Of a DNA stretch of 64,000 nucleotides, positions 10,135-20,029 are shown piece after piece. The DNA is taken from NCBI GenBank assembly GCA_977017575.1, contig CDRNVI010000030.1, forward strand, positions 558,001 to 622,000, in the 5' to 3' direction. Below the pieces are notes generated by a model. It was not told where the DNA came from, did not search any database, and saw only the letters and a program-made list of their open reading frames with translations. The DNA comes from Paramoeba atlantica. Lineage: Eukaryota; Discosea. A program made the position numbers and the translations under genes. Positions within the stretch are counted from its first letter, which is position 1. Each line of letters opens with the position of its first letter.

Positions 10135-10920
10135 GCCTACCAATACGTCATGTGCCTACAGGAGGCCAGATACAATTTCTCGAAGGAAGGACATGAAGAT
10201 GGAATCCTATACAGGCATGTTGAAAACCTAGGGGAGAGGTTTCACCTGTATTTGCAGTCGGCCGCCGCACACGATTCATATAATGGCATGGCCATAGTGA
10301 GCCGGCATTCGTTTCGGAAGGTTTGGATGGTGAGCAACAGGGTGATGGGAGCTGAGTATCCCCTGGAGGAGGGGACCGGCACTTTGTTCAATGTCTATGC
10401 CCCCATACGGGACTCCTCAGAAGCTGTTCATGCGGCATTTCTGGGTGACTTGGACAAGGCGTGTCGTGAGGTCAAGGCTGAACGGAAACGCAGACCTTTA
10501 TTGGTCATGGGGGATTTCAATGCACCGATAACGCTCGTGACTAATCAGAACATGGATCCCCCAGAGGTCTCTCAGCTGAAAGGCCTCTTGTGCCCCATTG
10601 GCTGTAAGTCAGCACACACCCTCTGCCCGAGCAAGAGGAAATGGACATGTGAGTTGCCGGGCAGGAGGGCGGACACAAAGGACCGTTGCAACGTAGGAAC
10701 AGAGAAGGTGGGGCAGAAGGGGTAAGAAGGAAAGGTGGAACTGGGAAGGAAAGGATCAGAGCCAGAGGGGACGGATAACAACGGTATGGTGAAGAGGGGA
10801 AGGGAAGGAGAGGAAAATGGGGACAAGGCCTGCGAGTACAAACATGTAAAAGGAGAGGTCGGCAACAAGGGAGGTAGCAAAAGGCGTGGGGACAACAAGG
10901 TGCGGAGACAGCTTGACCAT
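10135..10920 (+). pseudogene. LINE-A endonuclease fragment
   Basis: From VMCLQEARYNF onward the sequence matches the LINE-A endonuclease almost base for base, through YAPIRDSS, VMGDFNAPI and the lysine/glutamate-rich linker to RRQLDH. It stops at 10920, just inside the motif that reads RRQLDHIMV in the full copies. One in-frame TAA follows GQKG near 10723. Both ends are abrupt and show no obvious target duplication, so the fragment was probably joined to the diverged LINE by recombination or gene conversion. Confidence 0.85.
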
Positions 10921-11610
10921 TAATTAATAATTAATTCTCAGTTGAAAACAACCACCGCGTTTAACGAAGAGCCTAAAAAAGATAATGGAAAAAATGGCAC
11001 CCGCACACTGATAATGCATAATTCACACTGACAATGCATGAAGACAATATTCACACAAAGACTGTTTTCTCTGATAATTTGTGCTTTAATTATTGGGGTT
11101 CGCAAATTTGCTTCCCACTAACGTCAGACGTCTTTATCTTGAAGACGGGTAAACAGGGTCTTGCCTTCCGCCTTTTTTTTTTAATTCTTGAATTCCGCCT
11201 TTTAATTTTTGCTCTCAGAGCACTAAATCCGGCATTTGCGCGTGGGAAATCACTAGTAGGCATGAATGGAAGCCTACCGAACGTATTGGGTAGAGAATGC
11301 GACTCCAACCATACCATTCTTTCGACACAAAAATGCCCCTTTAGGTCCGAAAAATACTTTTTCACCTTTTTTAGTCAAAAATGGGTCATTTTGAGGGGCG
11401 CACCACGGTTGGAAGAAGGGATACCTTGCGAAAACAACTGCGGAGAAAGCTAGTGTAGGTCCCCGGCTACCCTTTCTGCGGTTTTTTTTAGAAAACTAAT
11501 TTTTTCGAAAAAAAATTGCTCGGCCATGACCCCCCCCCCCTGGACCCCCCCCTGGACCCCCCTCGTGGACCCCCGATTTTTTTTCAGTTTTGGTCCACCG
11601 AGGGCGGTAT
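10921..11610. repeat. Non-coding dispersed repeat with half of a 29-bp inverted repeat
   Basis: There is no gene here. TTAATTAATAATTAATT is followed by GTTGAAAACAACCACCGCGT at 10941, which is one arm of the hairpin seen complete at 59652-59738. Further matches to 59860-60360 include CGACTCCAACCATACCATTC (11290 region), a CACCACGG-containing stretch, CGAAAACAACTGCGGAGAAA and CTACCCTTTCTGCGG. A C-rich minisatellite (CCCCCCTGGA units) lies at 11530-11575. The function is unknown. Confidence 0.6.
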
Positions 11611-11619
11611 AATCCATAT

Positions 11620-11982
11620 ATAATCCATATTCCTCGCATGCTGGCAAATGAGGAACAAGCAAGTTTCAAACGATCTTTGATTGTAGATGATGTTTCATTG
11701 TCTTGAAGATGCCCTAGATGTCGATACGAGTCTACTCTAGGTGCCGTTTCCAGTTCTTTTGTCTGGAGATTTTTATTTGAGCCGGCAAGCTTACCGAAAG
11801 AGATAAGGTTTGTGTATGCGTTTTTTGTAACACCTACAGCTATCTTTAGGTTCGCCAAGGAAGCATCCTGTGACGTTTCGTCAATCATTTCCTGGAGACC
11901 TTCCTTTGTATCACTGAACAATGCAATGTCATCTGCAAGATCAATATCAGAAATTCGTTTTTCCTGTAGGTTCCGTTTTCTT
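11620..11982 (-). pseudogene. LINE-B reverse transcriptase fragment
   Basis: On the minus strand RISDIDLADDIALFSDTKEG carries the catalytic ADD box (L replaces the usual Y), followed by KIAVGVTKNAYTNLISFGKL and DSYRHLGHLQDNETSSTIKD. It ends at RGIW, where the sequence switches to repeat DNA. This is the left edge of a block of about 5.5 kb (11620-17129) that is duplicated at about 40897-46261. Confidence 0.85.
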
Positions 11983-12737
11983 TTCCAAAAAATCCAAGTC
12001 ATTACGGATTGCTCCGGATGGTCACTGGCAAGCCAGACCCTTCACAGACAGATTTGGAAGTTCCGAGGCCGACGTCCTCTACCAGTTTCCGCTTGTCCAA
12101 GGCGGCACCAACGTGCTGTTGCCAACACGATGCGTCGACGAACTGTACGTCAACACGGCTTACCCAAGAGGCATAAGCCGGGTAAGGGAGCTTGTTCTCT
12201 GAGGGGAATGTCCGGGACGGTCCTCCGAGTACTGGGCCTTGAAGCACATGGTGCTCAGGCGGCGATTTCAAACCCGCTCATCGCAATATTCCTGGCGGCC
12301 TCACTCTAAGAGGCTGGGCTGATAACCGACTAGGCCCAGTACTCGGAGGACCGTCCCGGACCCTCCCCTCAGGGAACCAGCTCCCTTACCCGGCTCACAC
12401 CTCTTGGGTAAGCCGTGTTGGCGTACAATTCGTCGACGCAGCGTGTTGGCAACAGCACGTTGGTGCCGCCTTGGGCAAGCGGAAACTGGTAGAGGACGTC
12501 GGTCTCGGAACTTCCAAATCTGTCTGTGAAGGGTCTGGCTTGCCAGTGACCATCCGGAGCAATCCGGAATGATTTGGATTTTTTTTTTGGAGTACTGGGC
12601 CTAGTCGGTTCTCTACCCAGCCTCTTAGAGTGAGGCCGCCGGGAATATTGCGATGAGCGGGTTTAAACGCTCCGTCTGAGCACCATGTGCTTCAAACCTT
12701 GAATTCTTGCCACTCCGCCACCTCCGCTTGGTGGCGC
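11983..12737 (-). mobile_element. SINE in LINE-B, itself interrupted by a second SINE
   Basis: The outer SINE sits on the minus strand between copies of TCCGTTTTCTT (11972-11982 and 12738-12748), a target duplication in LINE-B coding sequence. The same insertion is present at 23320-23711 and 41255-41870, so it predates the duplications. Its 3' part (11983-12239) and 5' part (12590-12737) are separated by the sense SINE at 12240-12589. The terminal stem here is damaged (TCCGGAGCAATCCGTA). Confidence 0.9.
12240..12589 (+). mobile_element. SINE inserted into a SINE
   Basis: The 13-bp repeat GAGTACTGGGCCT at 12227-12239 and 12590-12602 is a target duplication within the outer SINE. The inserted copy starts at TGAAGCACATGG, so it lacks the A box, and ends in TCCGGAGCAATCCGGA plus ATGATTTGGATTTTTTTTT. 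It is younger than the outer SINE. A paralogue at 41416-41722 has lost its left end by deletion. Confidence 0.9.
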
Positions 12738-12763
12738 TCCGTTTTCTTGTCCCGCTTGAACTC

Positions 12764-15700
12764 CATCGTTTTTTGTAATCTAATTATAAAAACATGGCGG
12801 ATGCTTCCGGCACGTGTAAGGGGACAGAGGTTTTTGAAACCCTTACACGGACCAAGCGTGGTCGGGGGGTCATCTTTCGTTCACCCGAGCGAGAGGGGCC
12901 TGCTAAACTCCTCCAGAGAGCGGTGCGGGCGCTCTGTAAGTTTGTCCGCGTTGGGGCTCATCTTCGCGTCGCGTGGAGACACGACAACTGTTGCGACACT
13001 TTGTTTGTTTGGGAGGGCGAGGTCGTGTGTGAGGGGCCGGCTTATCTGAAAAGCGTAGGCTGGCATACTCAGGGGGGATCCTCGGTAACTCGAGGTGAAC
13101 CTTTGTCCGGTACATTTCGTGTTCGGTACGTGGCGAGGCCGCACACGACTCTCCCCTTTCCCCCCTTACTGAATACAGGTGTCGTGCTCTGCGCGGTGCA
13201 GGTGATAACCCGGCAAAGGCGAAACGAAGGAGCTCCCGTCACCGCCCTCGGTCACACTGGGCGTCGCGTGGTACACACGCCCAACGAGATTCGGAGAACC
13301 TCAAAGGTTCCGCTGTGAAGGAGAACACAACCGTTGCAACGCTTAACGTTACGACGTTAAAACTCGAGGGGGAAGATGAATTCTCTCTTCGAAGATGCAC
13401 CCGTTTGAACGAGGTGCTTTCTTTCATGCAGGTAAGGGGGGTTGGTGTCATGTGCCTAAAGGAGGCCAGGTACAATTTCTCGAAGGAAGGACTTGAGGAT
13501 GGAATCCTCTACAGGCAGGTTGAAAACCTAGGGGAGAGGTTTCACCTGTATTTGCAGTCGGCCGCCGCACACGATTCATATAATGGCATGGCCATAGTGA
13601 GCCGGCATGCGTTTCGGAAGGTTTGGATGGTGAGCAACAGGGTGATGGGAGCTGAGTATCCCCTGGAGGAGGGGACCGGCACTTTGTTCAATGTCTATGC
13701 CCCAATACGGGACTCCTCAGAAGCCGTTCATGCGGCATTTCTGGGTGACTTGGACAAGGCGTGTCGTGAGGTCAAGGCTGAACGGAAACGAAGACCTTTA
13801 TTGGTCATGGGGGATTTCAATGCACCGATAACGCTCGTGACGAATCCGAGCATGGATCCCCCAGCGGTCTCTCAGCTGAAAGGCCTCTTGTGCCCCATTG
13901 GCTGTAAGTCAGCACACACCCTCTGCCCGAGCAAGAGGAAATGGACATGTGAGCTGCCGGGCAGGAGGGCGGAGACAAAGGACCGTCGCAACGTAGGAAC
14001 AGAGAAGGTGGGGCAGAAGGGGGAAGAAGGAAAGGTGGAAATGGGAAGGAAAGGATCAGAGCCAGAGGGGACGGATAACAACGGTATGGTGAAGAGGGGA
14101 AGGGAAGGAGAGGAAAATGGGGACAAGGCCTGCGAGTACATGCACGTAAAAGGGGAGGTCGGCAAAAAGGGAGGTAGCAAAAGGCGTGGGGACAACAAGG
14201 TGCGGAGACAGCTTGACCACATCATGGTCAGTGAGCGCTTTGCCTCCAGCATTAGGAGGCACAAAGTACTCAAGGCGCCAGTGCCTACAGTACACTGCGT
14301 CGTTATGGCGGATGTGAAAATCAAGTGGCGCTCTAAAGGTACAGGTGGGCAAAGCAAGGTACCCTGGCCAAGACTTGGAGATGAAGAGAAGAAGGCATCC
14401 TTCCAGCAAGCAGTGTGGGAAATGGCGAAGAAAGAGGAAGAGATCACATGGGAATACTTATCGGAAAATATGGTACACACAGCGCAAAGACTCTCAAAAA
14501 AGGACCGAACCCCAAAAACGACCAACGCTCCTACAGGGACAGAAAACACACCACCGGGTACAGAAACACCGCGCATCTCAGGGTTTCGCGACTTATTTCT
14601 TCAGAGTCGAAAACCGGACCACTTCAAGGAAGTGCTAAAAGAGCACGGAGAAGAAATTGAGGCGCAGATTGGGCAGGAATGCGCCGAAATTGAAGCAGGT
14701 CTGCGGCGAAACCGTTCTAATCCGTGGCGTACGCTACGTAGAATTTGCGGTTTGTACAGGGAGACTCTTTGCATCGAGACCTCGTCGACAAGGGAAACTC
14801 TTAACATTGTTAAAGATTTCTTTGCTCGTATGGGGTCCGATGATCGCGGAGATAAAGATATAAAATTTGACAAAGTAGTCAGCCCGAAAGTACCAATCAA
14901 CGATGAAAGTTTCACTGTAGAAGAGCTCGAGGGCGGCATCAGTAGACTAGCGCGCAACAAGGCACATGGAATAGACCAAATTCCGGAGCAGGCACTCAGA
15001 ATGATCACAGAACATGCTGAGCTGAGAAAATCCTTATTACATATTATAAACGAGGTTCATCGAACAGGGGTTTCGCCTGCGTCCTGGAAATTTGTCCTTC
15101 AGGTGCCTATTCCAAAAAAAGGCGACCTGACACAAATAGCGAATTGGCGGCCAATCTGTCTCGTGAACAGTGCGGTTAAATTGATGAATGCAATGATCCT
15201 GAAAAGAATCAGACCATCCATCGAGCCGCTCCTTCGCGACAGTCAATTTGGTTTTCGGCCAGAAAGGTCCACGGCAGGGGCGCAAATCATTTTGAATGAT
15301 GCAAGAGTTCGTGCGACCAGGGGCAAGAAAGGCATTGCAGTGGCATTCATGGACTTCGCAAAAGCATTTCCCTCGGTATCGTTTCATGCCATCCGTGCTG
15401 CATTGAATGCCTTTCATGTCGGACCCGCGCTTACTAGGATGGTAATGTCCTTGTACTCGAATTTAAAAGGAATAGTCCGCACACCATACGGAAATACGGA
15501 TTCTTTTCCCATTGAAACAGGAATTCTTCAAGGGGACGTGCTTGCTCCTTATCTCTTTGTGCTTGTAATCGATAGGATTCTCAACAAAGCACTCGATAAC
15601 AAGCCGCTCGGGATTCTTCTAAGGAGCAGCGGGACGAAAAGCAGGGGAATTCAAGAATTTAGACTAAAAGACATCGACTACGCAGACGACATAGCACTTT

Positions 15701-17129
15701 TAGCTTCCACGAAACATGAAATATCGCAAATGATCGAAGCTACGGCAAATGAGGCAAAACCAGCTAATCTGAGGATTGCCGTGGGGAAAACCAAGACTGC
15801 GTGGATGGCCTTTGGGAAAGTTCCGGGGGGGACGCGAGAACTTCGAGCAGGATCGCTTGGCAAGATTCCTCTTGTGGATTCCTACCGGCATCTTGGTCAT
15901 CTCCAAGATGCTACAGCATCATCCCCCATCAAGGACAGGCTAAGGATCACATGGGCAGCATTTCGTAAACTCAGTGGCATTTGGGCTTCTCCTCTGAGTG
16001 CTGCCACGAAAATACGCCTGTTTGACTGCTTGATCTACCCTATTTTAACGTTTGGTGCAGCCTGTCTTTCTCTTTCTAACAAAATGCTTCGAAAAACGGA
16101 GGTTGAGGTAAATATGATGAGGAGATTCGCTTGTAACTCAGCAAAGCTTGACGATTTCGGACACTGCTACCCATTAGAGTCCTTGTATTGTGGTACGCCT
16201 CGATTTTCGACCGTGCATCGTGTTGCCCGTGCAAAAATCGTTGGCCACATGCTCAGGCACTCCTCTACGTTTCGCGAGCTCGTTCAATGGAATAGCACGG
16301 AAAAAACAAGAAATATTTCTCCTAGCGAAGCAAGTTTTAATGATCTAGGGGTCACTCTGGAGCAGGCGCTTGTTTACTCGCAGGATCGGATACACTGGCA
16401 AAAGCTATGCGATGAGCTCAGGCAGAAACTTGAACCACTTGCGATGTATGAGGTATTAAGGTCTCCAAGGTGGAAAACTAAACACACTCAAGCGGTCAAA
16501 AGCAAAAGCTCTTATGAGCTACAATTTGTGGAGGAAGGCTCGGATCCGTTCCCCATGAGTGAGGGTGAGGTTCATATGTATATTGATGGCTCTGTTCGGC
16601 AGTTGCGGGGGTCCAAGGAACAAAGATCCGGTGCGGGAATAGTTCTGAGAATGAGTGGAACAGAAGACAAATACTATTCCATAGCATTGGATGCTGGCTC
16701 AGCTGAGAGAGCTGAGGTTGAATCGCTGAGGGAAGCGCTGGAAAGGATACCTAATGAGGCTCAAACAGTTGTCATACACACCGATTCGTTCTATGTATGG
16801 AATTTCTTCCATCATACTCGTCTACGACGGCGAATCATTGGGTATAACAATCTACCGAATGGGGGTATCCTTGAGAAATTGGATCGGGAAATTCGAACGC
16901 TCCAATCGATGGATAAAAGGTGTTACGTGTGCAAAGTGAAATCCCACAACGGGAACATTTACAATGAGAAGGCAGACACCTTGGCGCTTGCAGGGTCGAG
17001 AAAAATAGTCCCAGCCTCAGAAATAAAGAGGAAGAAATAAATAAAGAGGAGAAAGACTGCGACAAGTGCCTCAGAAGCTCAAAGGGTTAGCTCAGAAACC
17101 GTTCAAACCATGAATCGTCCTCGGAAACA
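12764..17129 (+). mobile_element. LINE-A copy B
   Basis: The copy begins inside the last 18-bp monomer (CATCGTTTTTTG), directly after TTGAACTC of LINE-B, exactly as copy C does at 41897. It therefore belongs to a segmental duplication, not to an independent insertion. Its 3' end is missing: after the GGAAACA stretch at about 17129 the sequence jumps to the LINE-B/SINE border AGGTTCCGTTTTCTTTTCC. Confidence 0.9.
12794..17040 (+). pseudogene. LINE-A polyprotein, copy B, early frameshift
   Basis: The N-terminal 135 or so codons match copies A and C, but a 2-bp deletion near 13200 (CAGGTGATAAC where the others have CAGGTGAGTAAC) shifts the frame. From 13315 a 1,241-codon frame carries the whole endonuclease, reverse transcriptase with YADD, and RNase H. 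It ends at a TAA (17038-17040) created by an 18-bp in-frame duplication that copy C shares and copy A lacks. The endonuclease has VMCLKEAR like copy A. Copy B could still specify all three enzymes from an internal start, but lacks the basic C-terminus. Confidence 0.9.
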
Positions 17130-17143
17130 GAGGTTCCGTTTTC

Positions 17144-17522
17144 TTTTCCAAAAAATCCAAGTCATTCCGGATTGCTCCGGATGGTCACTGGCAAGCCAGA
17201 CCCTTCACAGACAGATTTGGAAGTTCCGAGGCCGACGTCCTCTACCAGTTTCCGCTTGACCAAGGCGGCACCAACGTGCTGTTGCCAACACGCTGCGTCG
17301 ACGAACTGTACGTCAACACGGCTTACCCAAGAGGTGTAAGCCGGGTAAGGGAGCTGGTTCCCTGAGGGGAGGGTCCGGGACGGTCCTCCGAGTACTGGGC
17401 CTAGTCGGTTATCAGCCCAGCCTCTTAGAGTGAGGCCGCCGGGGATATTGCGATGAGCGGGTTTGAACTCGCCGTCTGAGCACCATGTGCTTCAAACTTT
17501 GAGTTCTTGCCACTCCGCCACT
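17144..17522 (-). mobile_element. SINE, antisense, left member of a head-to-head pair
   Basis: The tail side (CCAAAAAATCCAAGTCATTC) faces left and the 5' end with CTTGCCACTCCGCCACT faces right. Three 18-bp units of the CGCCACTCCTCCACTCTC type at about 17515-17570 extend the 5' end. A sense SINE follows, so the two copies form an imperfect palindrome of about 770 bp. Confidence 0.85.
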
Positions 17523-17587
17523 CCTCCACTCTCCGCCACTCCTCCACTCTCCGCCACTCCTCCACTCTCCGCCCCTTGCCACTCCGC

Positions 17588-17918
17588 CCGTCGAGTTCAA
17601 ACCCGTTCATCGCAATATTCCCGGCGGCCTCACTCTAAGAGGCTGGGTTGATAACCGACTAGGCCCAGTACTCGGAGGACCGTCCCGGACCCTCCCCTCA
17701 GGGAACCAGATCCCTTACCCGGCTTACACCTCTTGGGTAAGCCGTGTTGACGTACAGTTCGTCGACGCAGCGTGTTGGCAACAGCACGTTGGTGCCGCCT
17801 TGGTCAAGCGGAAACTGGTAGAGGACGTCGGCCTCGGAACTTCCGAATCTGTCTGTGAAGGGTCTGGCTTGCCAGTGACCATCCGGAGCAATCCGGAATG
17901 ATTTGGATTGGATTTTTT
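17588..17918 (+). mobile_element. SINE, sense, right member of a head-to-head pair
   Basis: The copy starts at the B-box region (GTCGAGTTCAAACCCG) and lacks the A box. It ends in TCCGGAGCAATCCGGA, ATGATTTGGATTGGATTTTT. This tail has two clear GGATT units and so links the SINE tail to the LINE-B type tail. Confidence 0.85.
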
Positions 17919-18431
17919 CGATTGGACTCCGCCCCCTCCGCCCCCTCCGCCCCACAAACTTTCCTTTTGCGAAAAAAGCGAGGTCGTAGTGATGAAGAAT
18001 TGAAACAAACTAACTTAGACCGTTTCATTGTTTATGATAAGAATTGTACGGAAATAACGGCTTCTTCTGATTCCCTTCAACTCACAGTCCTCGAGTCAGA
18101 TCCAATATATGAACTCTTTTGAACTTATGGGAGAGAAGTAACGAAATGTAAAAAAACGCTAACCACTACGTTTAATGGAGCGACTACAAACTTGTACTAA
18201 TATGCTGTCCCCCTCACCCTAAACGCACCCTGTCAGTCCCCCCCCCGTTTAAGCGCACATTGATCCACCAAGATCCACATGAAGACGAGCACCAAAGGTT
18301 GACATCGTGCCAAAAATCATCGCTCTGGATGGCACGAAATGGCACAGGATGGCAACGAATGGCACAGGATAACTGCATGGTTTCCATTGGGTAGAGAATG
18401 CGACTCCAACCATACCATTCTTTCGACATTG
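17919..18431. other. Unassigned sequence with a short coding-like remnant
   Basis: A plus-strand frame gives RKKRGRSDEELKQTNLDRFI and then IYELF and a stop at about 18122. It resembles the basic C-terminus of a DNA-transposon protein, but this is weak. At 18300-18370 imperfect repeats of ATGGCACAGGATGGC occur. At 18388-18424 AGAATGCGACTCCAACCATA repeats the motif seen near 11290 and 59930. No complete gene was found. Confidence 0.4.
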
Positions 18432-19990
18432 CCTTTGTGGTTTCCGTGGAATTAAGATTCTGCAGCGCATTCTTCCTTCCATTGATCTGATACTACGCGA
18501 CAGCCAATTTGGATTCCGCCCCGATCGTTCTGTTACAGAGGCGCAGATTCTTCTTAACGAGACGGAGATTAGGGCGTCCAGAGGTGAGTCCGGTGTTGCC
18601 CTTGCGTTTCTTGATTTTGTAAAAGCATTTCCGTCAGTTTCCTTTTAATCGTGGTGGATCGTATTCTGTATCGAGCTCTGGATGACAAACCGTTCGGCAT
18701 TCTTCTTCAGAGCAAAGGAATTCAGGAGTCGAGGCTCCGTGATACGCGGATGATATTGCTCTTCTTTCCACGACAAAAGGCGAACTTTCGCAGATGATAG
18801 AGGAGATATCTGAAGAGTCTAAGCAGGCAAATCTCAGAATTGCGGTACGACCGACTCCAAATCCAAATCCAAATCGCCGACTAAAACTGCTTGGATGGCA
18901 TTTGGCAAGATTCCTGGAACAACTCGTAATCTTAGAGCAGGGGTAAGATTCCTCTTGTCCATTCATATAGATATCTGGGAAATCTTCAAGATTCAGGTGT
19001 TTCTTCGCCATTGAAGGATCGTTTAAGACTAACCTGGGCGGCATTTCGCAAGCTGCGGGGTATTTGGGATTCACCTCTTAGCGTATCCACCAAATTCCGG
19101 CTGTTTGACTGCCTTGTTTACCCTATCATGACGTTTGGGGCGGCATCACTTTCAGTTTCCAACAAACTGCTTCGTCAAACAGAGGTTGATCTTAATATGA
19201 TGCGAAGATTCTGTTGCAATTGCGCGAAACTCGATGAGTTTGGACACTGTTATCCACTTGAATCGCTTTATCGCGGCACACCTCGGTTTTCTACCGTGCA
19301 TCAGGTTAGTCGTGCAAAAATTGTGGGCCACATTCTGAGGCATTCGACTGCCTTTCGAGACCTCATACAGTGGAAATCCAGGGAGCAAAGAAGCTCTTGT
19401 TTACTCTAAGGATCGTGATCACTGGAGAAAACTGTGTGAGAATTTAAAAGCCACACTGGAGAGAATAAGTTCCCCCAGATGGAAAAGTCGCCATACCCAA
19501 GCCTTACAACAAGACACGCTTTATGATCCACAATTCGTCGAAGAAGGCTCAGACCTCTTTCTCGTCAAAGATTCGGACTTTGCGCGTGACCAACGAAAAC
19601 AGAGCTGGTGCAGGACTTGTCGTGCGACGAAAATGGGTGAATGATCAAAATTTTTCCGAAGAGGAAGAAGACAACGAGCGCTAATACCTCTGAAACCATA
19701 AACTCGCTACAAACACGGAAGATTATTCGCCCAAGAACTAATGTTGCAAAAAATTCTTCTAAACGCAACGAAACACATACTGCAAGTGATCTTGTGCCTA
19801 AAAATGGCAGCTCCCGTTCTGTAGAGCCCAGAGAGGAATCGTCTGCTGAAATTTCCACTTCATCCCTGAGTAATCAAGATATCGGTAAAGAAAACAGTTG
19901 TCAGGGTTCAAGAGAATTTGACAAAGTTGGGAACATTAAGAAAAAGGAGTCCCCTAAGAGAATGAAGCCGTCACGAGTTTTGAAACAGTA
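18432..19990 (+). pseudogene. LINE-C fragment (RT to C-terminal tail), unit 1
   Basis: The reading starts inside the reverse transcriptase: ILPSIDLILRDSQFGFRPDRS, ALAFLDFVKAFPSVS, a deletion, VVDRILYRALDDKPFGILL and a damaged ADDIALL. From 19011 a 132-codon frame gives DRLRLTWAAFRKLRGIW to RHSTAFRDLIQW. RNase H is mostly deleted: NRAGAGLVVRRK remains near 19600. A serine/lysine-rich C-terminal tail ends at LKQ and TAG 19989-19991. The protein is related to LINE-A but clearly distinct. At 18868-18887 a (CCAAAT)n insertion, flanked by CCGACT, looks like another tail-only insertion. Confidence 0.82.
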
Positions 19991-20029
19991 GTAAAGGGGG
20001 GGGGCGGATATATATTACGCTTGCAGATA

